Source: Oscillospiraceae bacterium (lineage in GTDB: Bacteria; Bacillota; Clostridia; Oscillospirales; Oscillospiraceae). From it: 59,626 bases of DNA. The notes under the pieces were generated by a model. That model worked only from the letters and a program-made list of their open reading frames with translations. It was not told the DNA's origin and searched no databases. Made by a program: the position numbers and the translations under genes. The stretch is taken from contig JAFSCD010000009.1 in assembly GCA_017436955.1 (NCBI GenBank), forward strand, positions 1 through 59,626. Direction: 5' to 3'. Positions 33,877 to 39,833 of this stretch are shown in pieces. Every line of letters begins with the position of its first letter. Position 1 is the first letter of the stretch.

Positions 33877-34107
33877 TCATTCAGTCCTAAAGTCGAAAAG
33901 TGTGGATGGCTTTACGTTTAGTGCATCACAAATATCAAATACAACATCCAAAGAAACAGCGCAATCTGCGGTTTCAATGCGGCTCATATGTGTGCGGCTA
34001 ATATTGATTAGTTCAGCCAGCTGCATCTGAGATAGCCCCCGTTCTTTTCGATAGTATGCAATATTTAATCCCAGATGTTTGTAGTTCTTTTGCTGCTTTT
34101 GTTTCAC
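33877..34107 (-). CDS. XRE-family transcriptional regulator (small)
   Basis: A protein of 76 residues with one Cro/CI-type helix-turn-helix: NIAYYRKERGLSQMQLAELI and ISRTHMSRIETADCAVSLDV. I chose the GTG at 34107 because AGGGGTG lies 6 bp upstream; another GTG three codons earlier overlaps that site. The coding sequence is AT-rich compared with the flanking genes. Divergent from a strong promoter at 34179, which it may control (inference). Confidence 0.82.
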   Translation of the reverse strand: MKQKQQKNYKHLGLNIAYYRKERGLSQMQLAELINISRTHMSRIETADCAVSLDVVFDICDALNVKPSTLFDFRTE

Positions 34108-34178
34108 TTGTATCACCCCTATTAAGTATATCCCCTAAATAGTATGAGTGCGACAACGCCAAACAAAACAAAAGCAAC

Positions 34179-34207
34179 TTGACAAGTTACAAAAATGTGT
34201 TTATAAT
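34179..34207 (+). promoter_or_regulatory. Promoter of the Cys-protein/lipoprotein pair
   Basis: TTGACA and TATAAT, both perfect consensus, 17 bp apart. Unusually strong for two small accessory genes, which fits a need for repression by the divergent XRE regulator. Confidence 0.9.
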
Positions 34208-34237
34208 ACAATTATTCTACAATTGGAGGTAATAATT

Positions 34238-34423
34238 TTGGAATATAAATATGCATTTAACGAAAGGAGAAATACACTACATATTATTGGGTTATGTTGC
34301 CATACAAAACCTAACCCAGTTGGAATGAAATTGTTTATTACGGAGAATGAAGCGCTTGCTTACGGGGGCCGTGCCGTAGGAATGTGTAAAATATGCCAAA
34401 AGAAAAGGGAGGAAAAGCAATGA
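34238..34423 (+). CDS. Small cysteine-containing protein of unknown function
   Basis: A 61-residue protein, MEYKYAFNERRNTLHIIGLC at the start, then CHTKPNPVGMKLFITENEAL and AYGGRAVGMCKICQKKREEK. I do not recognise it. It starts with TTG, chosen because TTGGAGGT lies 7 bp upstream; the longer frame to the left lacks a ribosome binding site and would cross the promoter. Cys-Cys-His near residue 19 and CxxC near residue 50 could bind a metal. The last codons overlap the lipoprotein start by 4 bp, so translation is coupled. Confidence 0.68.
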   Translation: MEYKYAFNERRNTLHIIGLCCHTKPNPVGMKLFITENEALAYGGRAVGMCKICQKKREEKQ

Positions 34424-34917
34424 AAAGAGCGGTTGCCATCCTAGTGCTGATTGTAATGTTACTATCAATGACTGCTTGTGAAAGCGGAACAACACAACCA
34501 TCAGCGAAGGAGATTAAGCTTGGGGAAAAAATTACAGTAGGAGAAAAAGCATTCACAATAACAAAGTTTGAGTGGAAAGAAGAACTCCTGGTTGGGAAAA
34601 AGTGGTCTGCGGACAGAGGCAATGTTTTTGGTCGTATAAAAATCTCGTTTTATAATGAAGGCCGTAAAGAAATGAATCTTAGCGTTAAGTGTCATATGAA
34701 TTATGATAACGGCTATGAGATTGTTTCCTTCTTTGGCGAAAATGGATATTTCAATACCAGTTATCCTATTGATATGGAACTGGCTTCCGGGAGTTCCTAT
34801 GACCTTAATTTCGCCGCTGCAGAGGTTTCTGAATATGCGAAAACCGATACGGACTCACCTTTGTGGATTGAAATTGAATTTGAGGGTGAACAGTACATTT
34901 ATTACATCAGAAAGTAA
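34420..34917 (+). CDS. Putative lipoprotein (DUF4352-like)
   Basis: A 165-residue lipoprotein. The signal MKRAVAILVLIVMLLSMTAC ends in a lipobox (MTAC). The mature domain has KLGEKITVGEKAFTITKFEW and a later GSSYDLNFAAAEVSEYAKTD, a beta-sandwich pattern like DUF4352-type immunoglobulin-like lipoproteins; the assignment to a family is tentative. GGGAGG precedes the ATG. AT-rich codon use. Co-transcribed with the 61-aa gene and ended by a terminator at 34943. Confidence 0.8.
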   Translation: MKRAVAILVLIVMLLSMTACESGTTQPSAKEIKLGEKITVGEKAFTITKFEWKEELLVGKKWSADRGNVFGRIKISFYNEGRKEMNLSVKCHMNYDNGYEIVSFFGENGYFNTSYPIDMELASGSSYDLNFAAAEVSEYAKTDTDSPLWIEIEFEGEQYIYYIRK

Positions 34918-34942
34918 TTTTTTAGAATACTGTACTCAGAGA

Positions 34943-34980
34943 AAAAGAGTGTTTCAAATTGAGTTGAAACACTCTTTTTA
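34943..34980 (+). terminator. Terminator of the lipoprotein gene
   Basis: GAGTGTTTCAA pairs with TTGAAACACTC around a short loop, followed by TTTTTATT. Confidence 0.9.
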
Positions 34981-35010
34981 TTGCCTTAACCGCATCCTAA
35001 GTTGTCACAC

Positions 35011-35088
35011 GCAGAGGGCTTCATCCTGGGTGTGGGCGCCAGCGTGATTTATTGCTTGATTTATTGGATAACCACATTGTTCAAATAA
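35011..35088 (+). pseudogene. spoVAC 3'-end remnant
   Basis: Read from 35011, the translation is AEGFILGVGA then SVIYCLIYWITTLFK and a stop. The end of SpoVAC (33368-33805) reads TEGFVLGVGA, a 16-residue stretch KMFTIAGPVIVYGVSA, then SVVYGLIYWITTLF. So this is a second, diverged copy of the spoVAC C-terminus with a clean 16-codon deletion and no start. It is followed by a terminator. It marks the far edge of the AT-rich island, so the island either split a tandem spoVAC duplication or arrived with the fragment. Confidence 0.82.
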
Positions 35089-35089
35089 G

Positions 35090-35119
35090 AAAAGGCTTGA
35101 CCAATCGGTCAAGCCTTTT
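35090..35119. terminator. Bidirectional terminator
   Basis: AAAAGGCTTGACC pairs perfectly with GGTCAAGCCTTTT around AATC. It separates the spoVAC remnant from the convergent UPF0340 gene. Confidence 0.92.
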
Positions 35120-35123
35120 GCGT

Positions 35124-35669
35124 TTATAGCATTTCCTCGTTATAAACGGCTCTTATGCCGCCGATGAATTTGGGGCGTGTCCGTGCCGCCAGCACCATAG
35201 CCTCGCCGATGGCGCTATGCTCCAGCCGCAGAGGAACGGCAACCTTTTTCAGGTGCATACCGATCATTGTAAAACCGATGTCCAAGCCGGCATCTGCCTT
35301 GATTTCTTCCACAACTACGGGATCGTCAAACTCCGCGTATGCCCTGGCAGCCAGAGAGCCGCCGGCTTTGGGCTGGGGAATGACATTCACGACCTCGGCG
35401 AAGGGCACAGCCTGCCGCTGGGTAACGATCGCACGGTTCAAATGCTCGCAGCATTGGATGGCAAGCAGCAGCCCGTTTTCCTTTGCGTAATCGTTCAGGG
35501 CAGCAAAAATCTCACCTGCCACATCGGGATTGGAATTGGTACCGATCCTGCAGCCCACAACCTCGCTGGTGGAGCAGCCCACAACCACAATATTACCGGG
35601 CTGGAGATTGGCTTTTACGCACAGCTCATCAATGGCTGCCCGGGTCTGTTGGTAGATCATTGTATCCAT
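35124..35669 (-). CDS. UPF0340/DUF436 family protein (YwlG-like)
   Basis: A 181-residue cytosolic protein of the UPF0340 family (TIGR01440). Typical segments are VVVGCSTSEVVGCRIGTNSN, AIQCCEHLNRAIVTQR and LDIGFTMIGMHLKKVAVPLR. The function is unknown; members are widespread single-copy genes in Firmicutes. AAAAGGAGT precedes the ATG. The TIR-domain gene ends 62 bp upstream on the same strand with no evident terminator between, so read-through is possible. Confidence 0.92.
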   Translation of the reverse strand: MDTMIYQQTRAAIDELCVKANLQPGNIVVVGCSTSEVVGCRIGTNSNPDVAGEIFAALNDYAKENGLLLAIQCCEHLNRAIVTQRQAVPFAEVVNVIPQPKAGGSLAARAYAEFDDPVVVEEIKADAGLDIGFTMIGMHLKKVAVPLRLEHSAIGEAMVLAARTRPKFIGGIRAVYNEEML

Positions 35670-35731
35670 AAATACTCCTTTTGCTTCCGTCCGGCAGACG
35701 GTCTGTTCCCCGGTGTGAAGCGTTGCTGGAT

Positions 35732-36571
35732 TCAGTTATCCAGGGGCGTCAAATGGTCGAATTTCTTCTGGCAGCGGTTGCAGCGGTAGAAGGCGGAGGA
35801 GAAGCCCTTGCGCAGACGGCTGCGCTTGATCTTATTCCGGGCGATGGCTGCGCCCCAGAAGCCGCCGCCAACAAGACCGGCTGCGAAAACAAGGAAAAGG
35901 AGATCGATCCTGTCGTAGGGAATGAAGAAGCTGGAAACTGTACCGAGCAAAAGCATCGTGACAACAGACATCAAAGGGATCAGCAGCTTGGTAAGGAACT
36001 CCGTTGCGTTCTGGCACTTGACCTTGTTTTTCATTTCCCTGAGGTCATCACTGCCGCAGGCAGGACACTTTGCTTCGCAGAAAATGTCCACAACGGTCTT
36101 GCTTTCTTCCTTCTTTTCCGCCGGCTTCGGTGCGACCTCGGGAGCCGCTTCGGGCGGTACCACCTTGGCAGGCTCGGCATCCAGAATACCGCGGATACGG
36201 GCGATCAGGGTCTCCATCGCCTCTGCCTTTTTCTGATAGGCGGAGTAGCGCTGCGCGCCGGTCAGCAGGAAATTGAATTCGTCATTGAGGGCGCAATCCT
36301 CCAGCATAAAGGGCAAAATCACTTTGCCGTTGTTCACGGCGGCATCCAGCTCTTTCAGCACCCATTGGGAATTTTGCGCATTGTCGGAAAGGATCAGCAG
36401 AAAGATCTTGCAGTTGCGGATGGCGGTGGGGATCTCCTTGGTATAGTTGGAGCCGCCGGGGATGTCCCGGGGTGCCATCCAGCAGGAAAGCCCGTTCTTT
36501 TCCAATACGTTGCGCACCGTTTCCGCCTGCGCCTGATCAACGGTACTGTAGCTGACAAAAATCTCTTTCAT
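35732..36571 (-). CDS. TIR-domain protein with membrane segment and split CxxC pairs
   Basis: A 279-residue protein. Residues 1-130 are a TIR domain: MKEIFVSYSTVDQAQAETVR, LSCWMAPRDIPGG, and SQWVLKELDAAVNNGKVILP, where Glu74 matches the catalytic Glu of NAD-cleaving TIR domains. A Pro/Ala/Lys linker (about 135-158) follows, then CPAC (169-172), two hydrophobic helices (about 194-216 and 223-245), and CNRC (264-267). The two CxxC pairs could form one zinc ribbon interrupted by the membrane hairpin. Cytoplasmic TIR is likely. Its role, possibly in defence or signalling, is unknown; no other defence gene is adjacent. Confidence 0.87.
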   Translation of the reverse strand: MKEIFVSYSTVDQAQAETVRNVLEKNGLSCWMAPRDIPGGSNYTKEIPTAIRNCKIFLLILSDNAQNSQWVLKELDAAVNNGKVILPFMLEDCALNDEFNFLLTGAQRYSAYQKKAEAMETLIARIRGILDAEPAKVVPPEAAPEVAPKPAEKKEESKTVVDIFCEAKCPACGSDDLREMKNKVKCQNATEFLTKLLIPLMSVVTMLLLGTVSSFFIPYDRIDLLFLVFAAGLVGGGFWGAAIARNKIKRSRLRKGFSSAFYRCNRCQKKFDHLTPLDN

Positions 36572-36634
36572 ACGAATTCCTCCCGAGAAGCGATATACAA
36601 AATCTTACCATATCTGACAAACGGTGTCAAATAG

Positions 36635-36668
36635 AAAAGGCCTGACCCGGTGGGGGTCAAGCCTTTTG
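36635..36668 (-). terminator. Terminator of the zinc-ribbon membrane protein gene
   Basis: On the minus strand AAAAGGCTTGACCC pairs with GGGTCAGGCCTTTT (one G-T pair). Its sequence resembles the terminator at 35090-35119. Confidence 0.88.
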
Positions 36669-36673
36669 TTGCA

Positions 36674-37261
36674 TTAAGATCTAAATTTGCCGCATTTCTT
36701 GCACTGACTGTAGTTGGTGCTGTTATTTGTTCCGCAGTGCTTGCATGCCCACGTGCCGGGTGTGGGCGGTGTGTTAGGCTTATTAGTGTGCGTTTGGGGG
36801 TGGCTGCTAGATGCTGTAGCGACTTCATCGGGGGTGATAGTGGCGTTTGCCGTTGCGCAATGTGATGCCTCATACAGTGCTACATTGGCAGAAATGATGG
36901 TGTTTTGCGTAATTAAGGCAAGTGAACTTACCAACAGAGCCAGTACGTGATATGCACAATACTCAAGAAATGCATACAGTACAGTTTCAGCAATCGATGT
37001 AAGAAATATAACAAAGTTAAAGGTTGTTTCGGTTTCTGTCCATTGATAGTATGTTCCATGAACGACTTCTTCGGTGATTATTGACGTAGTAATAGCCGTT
37101 AAAACTCCATAAATAATTAGAAACCAGAAAAGGATTTTTCCCCATTTTTCCAATCTTTCAGACCAGATGTGAAGATTTGTTGCGGTAGCGTCTCGTTCTG
37201 TGCATTCTTCTAATGTTTTGGGGATGTACTTGTCACTTTTGCCTGAAAACATATTTGCCAT
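36674..37261 (-). CDS. Membrane protein with C-terminal zinc ribbon, behind a structured leader
   Basis: A 195-residue protein that I cannot name. A polar N-terminus is followed by hydrophobic segments at about residues 42-62, 80-100 and 104-125, a Thr/Ser/Pro-rich linker (about 140-170) and a C-terminal zinc ribbon, WACKHCGTNNSTNYSQCKKC. The layout mirrors the zinc-ribbon proteins at 10285-11197 but with the ribbon at the other end. AAAGGAG lies 8 bp before the ATG. A terminator hairpin only 24 bp upstream of the start and a folded leader before it suggest control by transcription attenuation. Codon use is more AT-rich than neighbours. Confidence 0.8.
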   Translation of the reverse strand: MANMFSGKSDKYIPKTLEECTERDATATNLHIWSERLEKWGKILFWFLIIYGVLTAITTSIITEEVVHGTYYQWTETETTFNFVIFLTSIAETVLYAFLEYCAYHVLALLVSSLALITQNTIISANVALYEASHCATANATITPDEVATASSSHPQTHTNKPNTPPTPGTWACKHCGTNNSTNYSQCKKCGKFRS

Positions 37262-37280
37262 TTTTCTCTCTCCTTTAGAT

Positions 37281-37311
37281 AAATAAAAAGTGCGCAGCCG
37301 AAGCTGCGCAC
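37281..37311 (-). terminator. Intrinsic terminator in the leader of the zinc-ribbon gene
   Basis: On the minus strand GTGCGCAGC pairs with GCTGCGCAC around a TTCG tetraloop, followed by TTTTTATTT. It stands between the structured leader and the coding region, where only a conditional or partial terminator makes sense, or it ends a separate small RNA. Confidence 0.88.
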
Positions 37312-37332
37312 GAAAAATGCAGCCTCATCCTG

Positions 37333-37432
37333 CTGCGACACAGTTCACTCCCGTAAATAGGCAATGGTGATTTGGCATACATTTTTACACAAAAAGTATG
37401 CCTACCTACGAGAATATTAAACTGTGTCGCAG
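37333..37432 (-). ncRNA. Candidate structured leader RNA or small RNA (three stacked helices)
   Basis: On the minus strand this 100-nt stretch folds as P1 CTGCGACACAGTT with AACTGTGTCGCAG (13 bp, perfect), an internal loop, P2 CGTAGGTAG with CTATTTACG (9 bp, two G-U), a one-sided bulge of about 13 nt (AAATCACCATTGC), and P3 GGCATAC-TTTTT with AAAAA-T-GTATGCC around GTGT. A promoter begins just upstream so that transcription would start at the P1 5' strand, and a terminator follows 22 nt after P1. GCAGC at the end of P1 can instead pair with the later GCTGC. I do not recognise the family. Confidence 0.6.
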
Positions 37433-37439
37433 GAGTATT

Positions 37440-37468
37440 TTACCACGGTTTGACAGATATTGCAACAA
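37440..37468 (-). promoter_or_regulatory. Promoter of the structured leader
   Basis: On the minus strand TTGCAA - 17 bp - TAAAAT. The predicted start of transcription falls at or next to the first base of helix P1 of the leader. Confidence 0.75.
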
Positions 37469-37504
37469 CATTATTTTGCAATCCCAATAGTTGCCACAAT
37501 CTCG

Positions 37505-37622
37505 GCCCCTTCTATGAGGGGGCTGTCAGCCGAACAGGCTGACTGGGGGAGTGTCCTATCGAATTAGCGACACTCCCTCCGTCTTTTGCTTCGCAAAAGC
37601 CACCTCCCTCAAAGAGGGAGGC
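37505..37622. repeat. Cluster of palindromes (probable dispersed intergenic repeat)
   Basis: Successive hairpins without coding content: GTCAGCC/GGCTGAC, GGGAGTGTC/GACACTCCC, CTTTTGC/GCAAAAG and CCTCCCTC/GAGGGAGG. GC-rich, unlike the AT-rich flanks. It occupies most of the gap between the leader promoter and the promoter of the isomerase-like gene. Repeats with CCTCCCTC-AAAGAGGGAGG are, from memory, frequent between genes in related gut Clostridia. Confidence 0.65.
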
Positions 37623-37658
37623 GAAGCAACACGACGCACAAGACAAGTCTTTTGTTTA

Positions 37659-37687
37659 TTGCAATTTGAAAACAACCGTGGTATACT
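37659..37687 (+). promoter_or_regulatory. Promoter of the isomerase-like/M28 operon
   Basis: TTGCAA - 17 bp - TATACT, 31 bp before the start codon. Confidence 0.82.
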
Positions 37688-37718
37688 GTTTGCAAGAAAT
37701 GCAGAAGGAGGGAAGCCT

Positions 37719-38555
37719 ATGCCCTGGAAAAAGTCGCTGAATATTACCACCGGCAGATGCCTGGAGCCGGATTTTCTGAAAATGCTGCGCGCAAGCGGCT
37801 TTGACGGCATTGACCTGAACTTCTCCGGTGATTTCTTTGAGAAGGATCAACTGGCGGAAATCTGCGGCAATCTGGATGCCGCCGGTCTTGTCTGTGCCCA
37901 GGTGCATCTGCCAACCTATGGTCTGTTTGCCGACAGCGGCAAGGATGACCCGGAAATGGAAAAACGGATCGAAACGGCGCTGGCGGTCATGCCGGCTTTG
38001 GGTGCCAAATGGGGCGCCATCCACGTGCGCAGCGCTGTAGAAAGCGGTTTTGACCGTGACCGCGCTATGCAGGATAATATCCGCTGGCTCAACCGCTTGT
38101 GCGGCATCGCAGAACGCTATGGCGTGGGTATCGCCGTTGAAAATCTGCCCACCTTCCCGGATCGACCGGACGCGCCGTTTTTCTCCTCCCGGATCGAGGA
38201 TCAGTGCCAGCTGATCGACGCGGCAGGGCATCCGCTGCTGGGTGCGTGCTGGGATTTTGGACACGCGCACCTGAACATTCAGCACAAGGATAAGCCCCAG
38301 AGCGAGCTGCTGCGGATGCTGGGAAAACGGCTGAAGCTGGTTCACGCCCACAGCAATTACGCCACCCGGGATTCCCATTTGCCGCCGGCAATCGGCTCGG
38401 TGGATTGGGAGGATGCCCTGATCGGGCTGAAGGTCATCGGCTTTGAGGGCTTCTTCTCGCTGGAGTGCGGCTGCGGCGGCAGCGATCCCAGGATCGTGGA
38501 AGCCTATTGCGAATTTTGCGGCAGATCTACAGACGCCCTTTTGGAGAAAATATAG
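37719..38555 (+). CDS. Sugar phosphate isomerase/epimerase-like TIM-barrel protein
   Basis: A 278-residue AP-endonuclease-2/xylose-isomerase-like TIM barrel. Visible features are GFDGIDLNFSGDFF, VCAQVHLPTYG, GIAVENLPTFPDRP with the metal-ligand Glu, CWDFGHAHLNIQ with Asp and His ligands, KLVHAHSNYA, and EGFFSLECG near the end. The exact sugar is unknown. The ATG is set by AAGGAGGG; the longer open frame to the left runs into the promoter and palindromes. An M28 peptidase gene follows 12 bp later. Confidence 0.87.
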   Translation: MPWKKSLNITTGRCLEPDFLKMLRASGFDGIDLNFSGDFFEKDQLAEICGNLDAAGLVCAQVHLPTYGLFADSGKDDPEMEKRIETALAVMPALGAKWGAIHVRSAVESGFDRDRAMQDNIRWLNRLCGIAERYGVGIAVENLPTFPDRPDAPFFSSRIEDQCQLIDAAGHPLLGACWDFGHAHLNIQHKDKPQSELLRMLGKRLKLVHAHSNYATRDSHLPPAIGSVDWEDALIGLKVIGFEGFFSLECGCGGSDPRIVEAYCEFCGRSTDALLEKI

Positions 38556-38567
38556 GAGGAACTGACT

Positions 38568-39791
38568 ATGAATAAAGAAAAAATGATGCAGATTTTACAG
38601 GACACCGCCTATGTCCGGCTCACCGGCACGGATGCGGTTTTGAAGGCGGCAAAGTATATCCAGGCGCAGTGCGCCGAGATGGGTCTGAACGCCACGCTGG
38701 AGCCCTTTGCGGTTGCCCTGGCGAAGATCAAAAAGGCACAGCTGTTTGCCGACGGCATCGAGCTGCCCTGCAAGGGCTATTTCCTGGCAGGCTCCGGTCA
38801 GGTGGAAGCGCCGCTTTACTACCTGCGGTCTATGGAGGACTGCAACCTGGCAAAGTGCAAGGGCAAGATCGTGCTGGTGGACTGCTATATGGACTACTGG
38901 TGCTATCACGATCTGCTGGAAAACGGCGCAGTTGGCTTTATTACATACGACGGCAATCCCTACTACAAGGATGCGGATATCGACCAGCGTGAGCTGCGCC
39001 CCTTCGTCAGCGGCGGCGTGAAGATCCCCGGCGTCCACGTCAATGCCCGGACGGCTGTGGAGCTGGCACGGATGGGTGAGCCGACGGTGAAGATCGTGCT
39101 GGAGCAGGATGAATTTATGGGCGAAGCCCACAACGTGGTGCTGGATATGCCTGGCGAGACCGACGAGTATATCGTGCTTTCCGCGCACTACGATTCCATC
39201 GCCATTTCCGTTGGCGTGTACGATAATATGTCCGGCGCTGTGGGTCTGCTGGCGATGGCAGAGTACTTTTCCAAGCATCCGCACCGCTACGGTCTGCGCT
39301 TTGTCTGGACCGGTGCGGAGGAGCAGGGCGAAAACGGATCCAAGGCATACTGCGCCGCCCACGCGGATGAGCTTTCCAAGTTCGTGCTGAATATCAATCT
39401 GGATATGATCGGCTGCATTATGGGCAGATTTATCGCCTGTGTTACGGCGGAAGAAGGTCTTGTCAACTACGTCAAGTATATGGGTCTGGAGCGGGGTATG
39501 CCCGTTCACGCCTATCAGGATACTTACTACAGCGACTCCACCTCCTTTGCGGATAAGGGCGTACCGGCGCTGTCGCTGGCGCGTATCGCACCCAATAACA
39601 CCGCACCGATCCACAACCGCTATGACACCATGGACATTATGAAGGCGGAGCAGATGGAAGCGGATATTGCGTTTATTACCGCCTTTACGGACCGTATGGC
39701 AAATGCAAAGTGCTGCCCGGTGGGTCGTGAGATCCCGGACAATGTGAAGGAAATGCTGGATTACTACTACGCCAGAAAGAGAAAGAAATAA
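38568..39791 (+). CDS. M28-family zinc aminopeptidase
   Basis: A 407-residue peptidase without signal peptide. An inserted PA-like domain occupies about residues 75-190. The M28 zinc ligands and catalytic residues follow: VLSAHYDSIAIS (His, Asp), VYDNMSGAVGLLAMAE (Asp), WTGAEEQGENGSKAYCA (the two Glu), INLDMIGC (Asp) and NTAPIHNRYDTMD (His). It probably trims N-terminal residues from peptides in the cytoplasm. Co-transcribed with the isomerase-like gene and ended by a strong terminator. Confidence 0.9.
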   Translation: MNKEKMMQILQDTAYVRLTGTDAVLKAAKYIQAQCAEMGLNATLEPFAVALAKIKKAQLFADGIELPCKGYFLAGSGQVEAPLYYLRSMEDCNLAKCKGKIVLVDCYMDYWCYHDLLENGAVGFITYDGNPYYKDADIDQRELRPFVSGGVKIPGVHVNARTAVELARMGEPTVKIVLEQDEFMGEAHNVVLDMPGETDEYIVLSAHYDSIAISVGVYDNMSGAVGLLAMAEYFSKHPHRYGLRFVWTGAEEQGENGSKAYCAAHADELSKFVLNINLDMIGCIMGRFIACVTAEEGLVNYVKYMGLERGMPVHAYQDTYYSDSTSFADKGVPALSLARIAPNNTAPIHNRYDTMDIMKAEQMEADIAFITAFTDRMANAKCCPVGREIPDNVKEMLDYYYARKRKK

Positions 39792-39797
39792 GACCAT

Positions 39798-39832
39798 AAA
39801 AAACCGGCTGTCCAATGGACAGCCGGTTTTTT
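39798..39832. terminator. Bidirectional terminator
   Basis: AAAAAACCGGCTGTCC pairs perfectly with GGACAGCCGGTTTTTT around AAT. It serves the M28 gene and the convergent RND gene. Confidence 0.95.
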
Positions 39833-39833
39833 G

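Noticed and set aside
35732-37261. A defence island around the TIR gene
   Set aside because: Only the TIR gene itself resembles a defence component. Neighbours are a UPF0340 protein and a zinc-ribbon membrane protein; no nuclease, STING, cyclase, Thoeris or CBASS partner was seen.
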